A DNA stretch of 7,670 bases from an uncultured Eubacteriaceae bacterium (lineage in GTDB: Bacteria; Bacillota; Clostridia; Eubacteriales; UBA1433). Below, one piece after another: positions 1-4,869 of the stretch (the stretch's first letter is position 1; the number at the start of each line of letters is the position of its first letter). A program made the translations under genes and the position numbers. The notes under the pieces are model-generated. The model made no database searches. It was not told the DNA's origin and saw only the letters and a list, made by a program, of their open reading frames with translations. The stretch lies in contig CALGIV010000090.1 in NCBI GenBank assembly GCA_937914785.1, positions 1 to 7,670 of the forward strand. The letters run 5' to 3'.

Positions 1-1
1 T

Positions 2-316
2 GCCAGTAACCTGACGGTCATTATTGTGGGCCTGACGTCGATGACGTCTTTTGTCGCGCCTGATCAGTCGATCGTTTATTCGATCAGGATTTTACGTTTT
101 TTCGTAATGATCTGTACAGGGATTATGGGGTTGCCGGGATTAATTTTTTCCAGCGTTTTCATCCTTGCGCTGGTGCTTGATAATTACAATATGGGCTATC
201 CTTATATGATGCCTTATTTACCTTTTTATAAGCGTTGGGCCAAGAAGCAGTTTATGAGTGAATTGGATATGGAGAAGCAGAGAAAGCGCAATAGTCTGCC
301 GATCAATGACAAATAG
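2..316 (+). CDS. Spore germination protein, GerA/SpoVAF family, C-terminal part (5' end outside window)
   Basis: This is the last 104 codons of a gene that begins before the window. The frame is open from base 2. The residues fit the end of the GerA family (A subunits of germinant receptors, and SpoVAF): a VGLTSMTSFVAPD segment, then an RILRF motif, two hydrophobic membrane segments, and a GYPYMMPYLPF stretch where the family has its conserved PYL-P motif. A short charged cytoplasmic tail rich in Lys and Arg ends the protein. These are inner-membrane spore proteins that act in germinant sensing or in SpoVA channel function. Whether this is a receptor A subunit or SpoVAF cannot be settled from the tail alone. 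A strong terminator follows the stop directly, so the gene ends its transcription unit. The SpoVA channel genes lie 3.5 kb downstream. Confidence 0.85.
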   Translation, partial: ASNLTVIIVGLTSMTSFVAPDQSIVYSIRILRFFVMICTGIMGLPGLIFSSVFILALVLDNYNMGYPYMMPYLPFYKRWAKKQFMSELDMEKQRKRNSLPINDK

Positions 317-347
317 TTGGTGTATGCCAACTATTTTATTGTGTTTT
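311..347 (+). terminator. Rho-independent terminator of the GerA-family gene
   Basis: A perfect 10-bp stem (311-320 with 327-336, arms AAATAGTTGG and CCAACTATTT) closes a 6-base loop. It is followed by a T-rich stretch to 348. The stop codon TAG (314-316) lies inside the left arm. Confidence 0.85.
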
Positions 348-366
348 TACAAGTGCAATGTATAAT
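339..366 (+). promoter_or_regulatory. Possible sigma-A-type promoter for the cyclase gene
   Basis: A perfect TATAAT lies at 361-366. A weak -35-like TTGTGT lies at 339-344, 16 bases upstream and inside the T-tract of the preceding terminator. The start codon follows at 394. The -10 is convincing; the -35 is poor. Confidence 0.4.
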
Positions 367-393
367 ATAGGCAATAGAATAAAGGAGAATAAA

Positions 394-987
394 ATGCGAA
401 TTATTGATATTTCCAAAGAGTTGTTTGCCGCTCCGGTCTATCCCGGCAATGAACCGGCAATGCTAAAGCAGTTGATGAGTATGAAAACAGGCGATATTTA
501 TAATGCGACGGAGTTGACGGCGAACGTACATACATCAACCCACGCCGATGCGTTTATGCATTTTGTCGATGGCGAGATCGATATCGCGCAAATGCCATTA
601 GAACATTACGTCGGCACTTGTTACGTTTTGGAAGTGGAAGCGGGGGTAGTTTGCGCGGAGACGATTCGTCGAAGGGTGCCATCCGGTACAAAGCGTTTGT
701 TGATAAAAGGAAAGGGTAGGGCAGTTTTGTCTGTCGAAGTGGCAAAATATATTGCAGGGTGTGGTATTATTACCGTGGGGACGGATTATTGGTCGGTAGC
801 GCCTCTTGATAATGAGGCAGAGATTCATATTACTTTATTCAAACAGCGCGTTGCCGTTATCGAATCGCTCGATTTGTCGGAAGCGGAAAGCGGAGCGTAT
901 ATGCTGTTTGCGCCGCCGATTAAAATCAAAGGGGCGGAGGGAGCACCTGTGCGTGCGCTGCTCATAGAAGGTATGGAAATTTTTTAA
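394..987 (+). CDS. Cyclase family protein (kynurenine formamidase-like metal hydrolase)
   Basis: This encodes a 197-residue cytoplasmic protein of the cyclase/KynB-like family (Pfam cyclase, PF04199), usually about 200-220 residues. The family hallmarks are present in order. The N-terminal DISKEL...YPGNEP motif (residues 5-21) is followed by the metal-binding HxxxHxD signature as HTSTHAD (His46, His50, Asp52), then HFVDG, a VGTDYWSV segment near 128-135, His145, and an IESLDL motif near 156-161. The family comprises metal-dependent amide or ester hydrolases; kynurenine formamidase is the best-known member, but no tryptophan-degradation gene is seen nearby, so the substrate is open. The ATG at 394 is chosen because AAGGAG (382-387) sits 6 bases upstream. 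A longer frame from 358 has no ribosome-binding site and overlaps the promoter. The gene appears monocistronic and converges on the minus-strand gene at 1049-1225. Confidence 0.88.
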   Translation: MRIIDISKELFAAPVYPGNEPAMLKQLMSMKTGDIYNATELTANVHTSTHADAFMHFVDGEIDIAQMPLEHYVGTCYVLEVEAGVVCAETIRRRVPSGTKRLLIKGKGRAVLSVEVAKYIAGCGIITVGTDYWSVAPLDNEAEIHITLFKQRVAVIESLDLSEAESGAYMLFAPPIKIKGAEGAPVRALLIEGMEIF

Positions 988-999
988 ATGGTATAAGTG

Positions 1000-1028
1000 C
1001 AAACAAACAGGCAGCGCCTGTTTGTTTG
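1000..1028. terminator. Hairpin between convergent genes, probable shared terminator
   Basis: A perfect 13-bp stem (1000-1012 with 1016-1028) closes a 3-base loop. The right arm is itself T-rich (CCTGTTTGTTTG). It lies between the cyclase stop (987) and the end of the convergent minus-strand gene (1049). Neither side has a classical uninterrupted T-tract, so terminator function is inferred from position and stem strength. Confidence 0.6.
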
Positions 1029-1048
1029 ATAAAAAAGTATGTATGTAT

Positions 1049-1225
1049 TTAGTACCAACTGTGTCTGTCGAACAGCTCAGGCTTGTCCCATAATGCAAGG
1101 ACAGTGATGGCGGCATCGGCAATCGCAGCTTTGTCTTCAAGGGAATAATAATCACGTCGCCCGTCTAATTCCCTGCAGGATTCGGCCAGGACTGCGATGC
1201 ATTGTTCTAAATTCGTATAGTTCAT
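1049..1225 (-). CDS. Small hypothetical protein, 58 residues
   Basis: I do not recognise this protein. The start at 1225 is chosen because, on the minus strand, GGAGGAAG sits just before ATG with about 5-7 bases spacing, a near-ideal ribosome-binding site. A longer frame back to 1414 is AT-rich junk with no such site. The product is soluble and mostly helical in appearance. It has an N-terminal half with one Cys (Cys9) and another at Cys17, a charged middle (ELDGRRDYYSLEDK, 19-32), an Ala-rich helix with AAIADAAITVLALWDK, and an unusual aromatic end (DRHSWY). It has no signal peptide or membrane segment. It runs opposite to all other genes in the window and converges on the cyclase gene. The strong start signal and protein-like composition support a real gene; function unknown. 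Confidence 0.65.
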   Translation of the reverse strand: MNYTNLEQCIAVLAESCRELDGRRDYYSLEDKAAIADAAITVLALWDKPELFDRHSWY

Positions 1226-1248
1226 TACTTCCTCCATAATAGGTTTTG

Positions 1249-1267
1249 ACATATTACAACAATATGT
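1249..1267. repeat. Inverted repeat just upstream of the minus-strand gene
   Basis: ACATATT (1249-1255) and AATATGT (1261-1267) form a perfect 7-bp inverted repeat with a 5-base spacer. It lies about 12 bases before the ribosome-binding site of the minus-strand gene. Its position fits an operator or a leader hairpin. It is short and AT-rich, so chance is possible. Confidence 0.35.
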
Positions 1268-1436
1268 GACGTTATTTTCATAATATGCTATATGTAGTAT
1301 TATAGTGAAAGGGCTTAAAATTATTTGTCGCATTTTGTCAGAAGTTTTAATTTTATGAGTAAAAAATCGATATAATGTATAAATAATGAAAAAAAGTTCG
1401 AAAAATGTGCACATGTTGTGTTTTTGTTGTTATATG

Positions 1437-1446
1437 AAAGGGGAGG
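1437..1446 (+). promoter_or_regulatory. Orphan Shine-Dalgarno sequence without start codon
   Basis: AAAGGGGAGG is one of the best ribosome-binding sequences in the window. The following bases (ATTTATTATATTAG) offer no ATG, GTG or TTG at 4-12 bases. It may be the relic of a small lost ORF, may use a rare ATT start, or may be chance. Confidence 0.3.
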
Positions 1447-1497
1447 ATTTATTATATTAGGAATACATTAATTTTCAATTAATATTGCTGAAAGATG

Positions 1498-1526
1498 TTG
1501 AAATTTTAATCTGGATGTCAGATAAT
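1498..1526 (+). promoter_or_regulatory. Sigma-A-type promoter for the TM2 gene
   Basis: TTGAAA (1498-1503) and GATAAT (1521-1526) are spaced by 17 bases, each one mismatch from consensus. The predicted start near 1533 would leave a leader of about 20 bases that includes the ribosome-binding site at 1544-1550. Confidence 0.5.
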
Positions 1527-1554
1527 TAAAACATAGGTTATTCGAGGTGAAAAA

Positions 1555-1797
1555 ATGAACTATGAATATAAAGATTATCGATATCCGGTATCGGTAAAAA
1601 GTAGGTTTGTTGTACTATTATTGTGTATCTTCTTTGGTTATCTGGGCTTTCATCGTTTCTATGCCGGTAAAACGGGAACAGGTATTCTGTATATGTTTAC
1701 CGCGGGCTTGTTCGGGATTGGCATATTGATCGATCTCATTCAAATTTTGTTTGGTAACTTTACCGATAAGGCCGGTTATTTTATTAAAGAGTGGTAA
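1555..1797 (+). CDS. TM2 domain-containing small membrane protein
   Basis: This is an 80-residue protein made almost entirely of a TM2 domain (PF05154). A short polar N-terminus (1-16) is followed by a first membrane segment (about 17-37), then the conserved turn GYLGFHRFYAGK (28-39) with the HRFY-G signature, and a second membrane segment (about 43-66) carrying the family's conserved acidic residue at Asp60 in the LID motif. TM2 proteins are small integral membrane proteins of unknown biochemical role; they are common in bacteria. The ATG at 1555 is supported by GAGGTGA (1544-1550) at normal spacing. The gene has its own promoter and terminator, so it is a single-gene unit. Nothing links it directly to the sporulation genes other than proximity. 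Confidence 0.88.
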   Translation: MNYEYKDYRYPVSVKSRFVVLLLCIFFGYLGFHRFYAGKTGTGILYMFTAGLFGIGILIDLIQILFGNFTDKAGYFIKEW

Positions 1798-1810
1798 GCG
1801 ACAGCAAAGA

Positions 1811-1839
1811 AAACAACGCTTAAGGGAGCGTTGTTTTTT
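1811..1839 (+). terminator. Rho-independent terminator of the TM2 gene
   Basis: A perfect 10-bp stem (1811-1820 with 1827-1836; AAACAACGCT and AGCGTTGTTT) closes the loop TAAGGG. It is followed by a run of T to 1839. Confidence 0.9.
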
Positions 1840-1864
1840 GTACGGTGCCTTTTAAAAGTTCATC

Positions 1865-1893
1865 TTGCTTTTTTATATATTTCTCAGTATAAT
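1865..1893 (+). promoter_or_regulatory. Candidate promoter upstream of the GerE-like gene
   Basis: TTGCTT (1865-1870) and TATAAT (1888-1893) are 17 bases apart. Transcription would begin near 1900 and give a leader of about 140 bases covering the repeat cluster at 1909-1968. A second TATAAT at 1987-1992 lacks a good -35 and could mark an alternative, nearer promoter. Confidence 0.45.
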
Positions 1894-1908
1894 TATAACA
1901 CTCGTTTC

Positions 1909-1968
1909 AATATCATTAGATATAATATCGTTAGATTGATTAACGAATTTAGAAATCTAATGAATATT
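1909..1968. repeat. Repeat cluster: two direct copies and one inverted copy of a 13-mer
   Basis: AATATCATTAGAT (1909-1921) is repeated as AATATCGTTAGAT (1924-1936), a 15-base period with one mismatch. An inverted copy, ATCTAATGAATATT (1955-1968), matches the complement with one inserted base. Between them, TCGTTA (1928-1933) and TAACGA (1941-1946) form a further inverted repeat. The arrangement lies in the leader of the GerE-like gene. It could be an array of operator half-sites or fold into alternative hairpins. Confidence 0.6.
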
Positions 1969-2042
1969 GTTAATTGTTCTCTGTATTATAATGAAAAAAT
2001 ATAGATAGAAAAAAGTAATAGTAGTGATAGGGAGGTTTCATC

Positions 2043-2360
2043 ATGGCGGTATTTAAAAAGTGGAAGAAGTTTTCGGTCGGCGGTTTTCGGCAGGATAATG
2101 CTGAAGAAGTCCGGCAGGATCCCGGTAATGAAGAGGAAAGTGAAAAGATAACAAAACTAGACAGCCTGACGCCCAAAGAATATGAAGAATTGTACTGGCT
2201 TTTACAGGGACATACGTTGAAAGAGGCAGCTGAAAAGATGAATGTAAAGTACTCGACAGCAAATACGCATATGACTAACATTTATAAGAAATTGGGTGTG
2301 AAGACGCGTGCCGAGCTGATTATTCAGTATAAAAGTTATGAAAAGTATCGATCGAAATGA
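2043..2360 (+). CDS. Small LuxR/GerE-type DNA-binding protein
   Basis: This 105-residue cytoplasmic protein ends in a LuxR-type helix-turn-helix of the kind found in GerE. The domain starts at LTPKEYEEL (42-50), followed by LLQGHTLKEAAEKM (53-66), the recognition segment STANTHMTNIYKKLGV (71-86), and KTRAELI (87-93). These are the positions where the family has LTxRExEVL, KEIAxxL, TVxxHxxNIxxKLGVxxR. There is no receiver or autoinducer-binding domain, so it is a stand-alone DNA-binding protein. The N-terminal 40 residues are charged and probably disordered; RQD occurs twice (16-18 and 24-26), reflecting a DNA direct repeat of CGGCAGGAT at 2088 and 2112. GerE itself is 74 residues and controls late mother-cell genes; a sporulation role here is inference from size and context. 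GGGAGG (2030-2035) supports the start. The gene ends in its own terminator. Confidence 0.85.
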   Translation: MAVFKKWKKFSVGGFRQDNAEEVRQDPGNEEESEKITKLDSLTPKEYEELYWLLQGHTLKEAAEKMNVKYSTANTHMTNIYKKLGVKTRAELIIQYKSYEKYRSK

Positions 2361-2370
2361 TGGGTCGAAA

Positions 2371-2401
2371 AGAGAGGCTGTTTAACAGGCTTTCTTTTTT
2401 T
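2371..2401 (+). terminator. Rho-independent terminator of the GerE-like gene
   Basis: The arms AGAGAGGCTG (2371-2380) and CAGGCTTTCT (2386-2395) pair over 10 positions with one mismatch and one G-T pair, around the loop TTTAA. A T run follows to 2401. Confidence 0.75.
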
Positions 2402-2419
2402 GGAATCTACAATTTGTTA

Positions 2420-2449
2420 TTGAAAATGCTACGGCATACAGTATATAAT
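2420..2449 (+). promoter_or_regulatory. Promoter of the zinc-ribbon operon
   Basis: TTGAAA (2420-2425) and TATAAT (2444-2449) are 18 bases apart, a fair sigma-A-type match. CATACAGTA at 2435-2443, overlapping it, also resembles the -10 of the mother-cell sigma factors E and K (CATAnnnTA), although no clear matching -35 is seen. Which sigma factor is used is open. Confidence 0.5.
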
Positions 2450-2500
2450 ATAAAAAACTAAAAATAAGCAACGATATAAGAGCTACATAGGAGGATTGGG

Positions 2501-3400
2501 ATGAATATATTCGAAAAGATAACGGATATGGCGGAGACTGCAAAAGAAATGGCCAGCGATGCGGTGGATGTTGCCAAGCTAAACAGCAGGATTGGCGATG
2601 CCAATAAAAAGAAGGACAGGCTTTACCGCGAAATCGGGGAGTTTTACTACAAACAATTTACCAATGAAGAAGAAGTTCATCCTGTTGTCTATGCTTTTTG
2701 CGAAGAAGTGAATTTTGTGGAACAGCAGATTCATTATTATGAGGAAGAAATTAGTAAAATTAAACGGCGAGAGACAGATGGCGCGGCTGAAAAGCCGGCG
2801 GATGAAGCAGTTGATGACTCACAGGCAGACACAGCTGCTGCACCGGTGGCCATACAGCCGGTGCTCCCGGATAAAGACGCTGCGGAGGCAGCGCGCCGAG
2901 CGGCGATTGAAGAAGAGATGAAAAGCCGGCCGAAGGTGGACCCGGGGATGTCGGAAGCGATGTATGCCGAACAGTTGGCACAGCAGGAAAAGTCGCGTGC
3001 TGCAATTCAGTCGCTTGTATTATTCGATCCTTTTGTGCCAAAACTTGTGCCGGATAAGCCGGTCGATATACCGCATCCACCTGTCAAAGAGGAAGAGCTG
3101 CCCAAGCACAATATTTATCCTTTTGTGCCCAAAGCGACGCTGGCTGAAGCGGTTCAGCCAGGGATTACTTTTCAGACAATTCCGTTATTTGATCCATTTA
3201 GTGATAGTGAGCAGGGCGCCAGCGGTGAGGTAGTCATCATTGGTGAAGTGCGTATACCGGAAGTAAAAACGTCGATTGCAGAAGCTTCTGTCGATGCGGA
3301 GGAAAAAGGAGTTGCTATGATCGTATGTGGTAGTTGCGGCAAGGAGCTGCGGTTTGAGGCGAATTTCTGCAGCAGGTGTGGTAAAAAGCTAAGAAATTAA
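2501..3400 (+). CDS. Helical/disordered protein with C-terminal zinc ribbon
   Basis: I do not recognise a named family. The 299-residue soluble protein has three parts. Residues 1-90 are helical and charged, probably coiled coil, with the motif LYREIGE (41-47). Residues 91-270 are low-complexity, rich in Ala, Glu, Pro and Asp; within them short motifs recur: LFDPFVPK (174-181), IYPFVPK (205-211) and LFDPF (229-233). The C-terminus is a zinc ribbon with Cys276, Cys279, Cys290 and Cys293 in CX2C-X10-CX2C spacing, each pair as CGSCGK or CSRCGK. AGGAGG (2489-2494) at 6 bases fixes the start. The next gene follows after 45 bases with no terminator and encodes a shorter relative with the same LYxxIGE motif and identical cysteine spacing, so the two probably work together. 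A scaffold or binding-platform role is a guess from architecture only. Confidence 0.82.
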   Translation: MNIFEKITDMAETAKEMASDAVDVAKLNSRIGDANKKKDRLYREIGEFYYKQFTNEEEVHPVVYAFCEEVNFVEQQIHYYEEEISKIKRRETDGAAEKPADEAVDDSQADTAAAPVAIQPVLPDKDAAEAARRAAIEEEMKSRPKVDPGMSEAMYAEQLAQQEKSRAAIQSLVLFDPFVPKLVPDKPVDIPHPPVKEEELPKHNIYPFVPKATLAEAVQPGITFQTIPLFDPFSDSEQGASGEVVIIGEVRIPEVKTSIAEASVDAEEKGVAMIVCGSCGKELRFEANFCSRCGKKLRN

Positions 3401-3445
3401 ATATATATTTAGGGGAATGGCAATAAACGTAAGGGAGTTGAGCGT

Positions 3446-3763
3446 ATGCCGGATATGTCCCCGAATGTAGAGCTGGAAGCGATTACGGAAGAAATTCGCA
3501 AGTTAAATGCGCGCCGCACGGTTTTGTATGCCGGTATCGGTGAAAAGCTTTTTTCAAAAGCGAAAGCTGTGCAGATGTTCCGTTCGACTGTACTTGAAAT
3601 CGGCGATATCGAAGTAAAGCTTGCCGCAGAGCAAAAGGCTTTAAACGCTGCCAAGAAAGCCTCGGGGCAAGCTGTATGTACTGTTTGTGGTACTTGGATT
3701 GCGCAGCGGGCGAAGTTTTGCAGTAATTGCGGTGCGAAAGTCGATGAAGACTGTCCTTTGTAG
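3446..3763 (+). CDS. Short helical protein with C-terminal zinc ribbon
   Basis: This 105-residue protein is a reduced relative of the preceding gene product. Residues 8-72 are a charged, probably coiled-coil helical region with LYAGIGE at 27-33, matching LYREIGE in the partner. The C-terminus has a zinc ribbon with Cys78, Cys81, Cys92 and Cys95, the same CX2C-X10-CX2C spacing; an extra Cys103 lies near the end. It lacks the long proline-rich linker. AAGGGAG (3431-3437) at 8 bases supports the ATG at 3446. It is the second gene of the operon. Its stop codon lies in the loop of the terminator hairpin, so the last codons encode the left arm. Function unknown; the position directly before spoVA suggests, but does not prove, a sporulation link. 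Confidence 0.82.
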   Translation: MPDMSPNVELEAITEEIRKLNARRTVLYAGIGEKLFSKAKAVQMFRSTVLEIGDIEVKLAAEQKALNAAKKASGQAVCTVCGTWIAQRAKFCSNCGAKVDEDCPL

Positions 3764-3778
3764 AAGGACAGTTTTTTT
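3750..3778 (+). terminator. Terminator overlapping the stop codon, before spoVA
   Basis: A perfect 9-bp stem (ACTGTCCTT 3750-3758, AAGGACAGT 3764-3772) encloses a 5-base loop that contains the TAG stop (3761-3763). Seven T bases follow (3772-3778). It should separate the zinc-ribbon operon from spoVA. Confidence 0.9.
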
Positions 3779-3779
3779 A

Positions 3780-3809
3780 TTATAGAATTGCTGCAGGATG
3801 TCAATACTA
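3780..3809 (+). promoter_or_regulatory. Possible forespore (sigma-G-like) promoter of the spoVA operon
   Basis: Only 36 bases separate the terminator T-run from the spoVAA start. In this space TTATA (3780-3784) resembles the sigma-G -35 (GMATR), one mismatch. CAATACTA (3802-3809) resembles its -10 (CATAMTA), at a spacing of 17. In other spore formers spoVA is transcribed by sigma-G. The predicted start site would fall almost on the ATG at 3815, giving a leaderless message. The match is imperfect and the claim is inference. Confidence 0.3.
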
Positions 3810-3814
3810 TCTTT

Positions 3815-4438
3815 ATGGAAAAGAAAATTGTGATCATACAGCCGAAAACGCGATTGACGGTACACTATCCGGTACAATTGCGTATTAAAGATATTGCCTT
3901 TGTCAGCACCGATGAAGAGATTTTAGACAAAGTAAACAATATCCCAATTGTTGATATTGAATCCGGAGAGGGTATCAGCGTCATATTCCTTATCGATATT
4001 GCGCGTGCGGTACGACGCGCCGTCGAGCAGGCTGACGTTCGTTTTTTGGGCACAGATGATATTATCGTCGAATATGTGCAGCAGGATAAGAAGAGGAATT
4101 TACTGCAGACGGTAAAGACCATCGTAATCGGGATGTTTATCGTCATTGCGGCCGGTGCGGCTTTGATGAATTATCATGCAGACGTCGATATGATCAGTGC
4201 GCTGAGCCGCATCAACCGTATTGTGACGAACGAGGATGTGGAGCTGCCGCTGGTGACGGCAATTCCGTATTCGCTTGGCGTCGGTTTGGGGTTGTATTTG
4301 TTTTTCAATTTGTCTTCAAAGAAAAAGAGCAAGAAGATTCAATTTCCTTCCCCGTTAAAGACAGAAATTGCCTCTTACACCGATGTGGCCGAGGACTTGA
4401 TGAAAGAACAGGCGCGCAACGAAAGGCAGGAGGAGTAA
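3815..4438 (+). CDS. spoVAA: Stage V sporulation protein AA
   Basis: This is a 207-residue protein of the inner spore membrane and part of the SpoVA system for Ca-dipicolinate uptake and release. The N-terminal soluble domain (1-95) contains a VHYPVQLRIKDIA segment. A first membrane helix (about 101-118) runs into the family signature MNYHADVDM (118-126). A second hydrophobic stretch contains IPYSLGVGLGLYLFFN (150-165), then a basic loop and the family's SPLKTEIASY (179-188). Length matches the family. The ATG at 3815 gives the usual N-terminus, but it has no Shine-Dalgarno sequence at normal distance: the nearest AGGA (3795-3798) is 16 bases away. An in-frame TTG at 3788 is possible but overlaps no ribosome-binding site either. 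The stop overlaps the spoVAB start by one base. It is present in Bacillales and only some Clostridia. Confidence 0.92.
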   Translation: MEKKIVIIQPKTRLTVHYPVQLRIKDIAFVSTDEEILDKVNNIPIVDIESGEGISVIFLIDIARAVRRAVEQADVRFLGTDDIIVEYVQQDKKRNLLQTVKTIVIGMFIVIAAGAALMNYHADVDMISALSRINRIVTNEDVELPLVTAIPYSLGVGLGLYLFFNLSSKKKSKKIQFPSPLKTEIASYTDVAEDLMKEQARNERQEE

Positions 4439-4869
4439 TGGGTTTTGCAGTTGCTGCGGCAGTCTTGTTTTGTCTTTGTGCCGGCGCCGCCGTGGGGACT
4501 TCAATCGCTTCGCTCTTTGCCGCTTTGGATATTATTCCGCGATTGAATATCGGTGTGCGTGAAAAAGACCGGACGAGGCTGTGGCAAAGTGCTGTCATTG
4601 TCGGTGGTATTGTCTCTACGATGGTATACACATTTGGTGTAGGTATGAGCTTAGGTAAAATTGCCTCCGGGACGGCAGGGCTTCTGCATGGCGTTTTTGT
4701 CGGGTTGTTAGCGGGAGCGTTGACGGAGGTATTGAATATCATTCCTATTTTGACTCAGCGGCTTAAGTTGAAAAATGGTGAGAAAACTATAATAAATGCC
4801 TTGATAATCGGTAAAACTATGGGTGCATTGTTCTTTTTTCTAGTAAATTATTTCTCGGAGGTATTTTAG
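4438..4869 (+). CDS. spoVAB: Stage V sporulation protein AB
   Basis: This is a 143-residue integral membrane protein with about four hydrophobic segments (roughly 2-31, 51-72, 80-105, 118-138). Family features visible are the N-terminal AGAAVGTSIASLFAAL followed by DIIPRL (31-36), and GVFVGLLAGALTEVLNIIP (85-103). IIGKTMGALFF lies near the end (123-133). SpoVAB belongs to the SpoVA dipicolinate channel system in the inner spore membrane; its exact role is not known. The start overlaps the spoVAA stop as TAATG, and AGGAGGAG (4428-4435) lies in the last codons of spoVAA, so translation is probably coupled. Its stop (TAG, 4867-4869) overlaps the spoVAC GTG start in the same way. Confidence 0.92.
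   Translation: MGFAVAAAVLFCLCAGAAVGTSIASLFAALDIIPRLNIGVREKDRTRLWQSAVIVGGIVSTMVYTFGVGMSLGKIASGTAGLLHGVFVGLLAGALTEVLNIIPILTQRLKLKNGEKTIINALIIGKTMGALFFFLVNYFSEVF

Larger units (their letters stand above)
1226..1554. other. AT-rich divergent intergenic region
   Basis: This 329-base gap separates the minus-strand small gene from the TM2 gene, which are divergently transcribed, and must hold the promoters of both. Visible signals are a 7-bp inverted repeat next to the minus-strand start (1249-1267), a palindrome ATGTGCACAT (1405-1414), a strong Shine-Dalgarno-like AAAGGGGAGG (1437-1446) with no start codon at working distance, an A/T-only inverted repeat (1467-1473 with 1477-1483), and a good promoter for the TM2 gene (1498-1526). 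For the minus-strand gene, a TATAAT (read at 1304-1299) is present but its -35 region is poor. No tRNA, rRNA or convincing additional ORF is seen. Confidence 0.6.

Noticed and set aside
1066..1072. TGTCGAA, a match to the Spo0A box
   Set aside because: It lies inside the coding end of the minus-strand small gene, far from any promoter; a single 7-base match is expected by chance.
1226..1414. N-terminal extension of the minus-strand small gene to 1414
   Set aside because: The extension is AT-rich with Phe/Ile/Tyr-heavy composition and no ribosome-binding site. The ATG at 1225 has an excellent one.
3409..3877. Minus-strand frames opposite the short zinc-ribbon gene
   Set aside because: They are antisense to a protein with a clear zinc ribbon and ribosome-binding site, and run through the terminator.
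4305..4742. 145-codon minus-strand frame opposite spoVAA/spoVAB
   Set aside because: It is Pro/Thr/Ala-rich, antisense to conserved coding sequence, and has no start signal.
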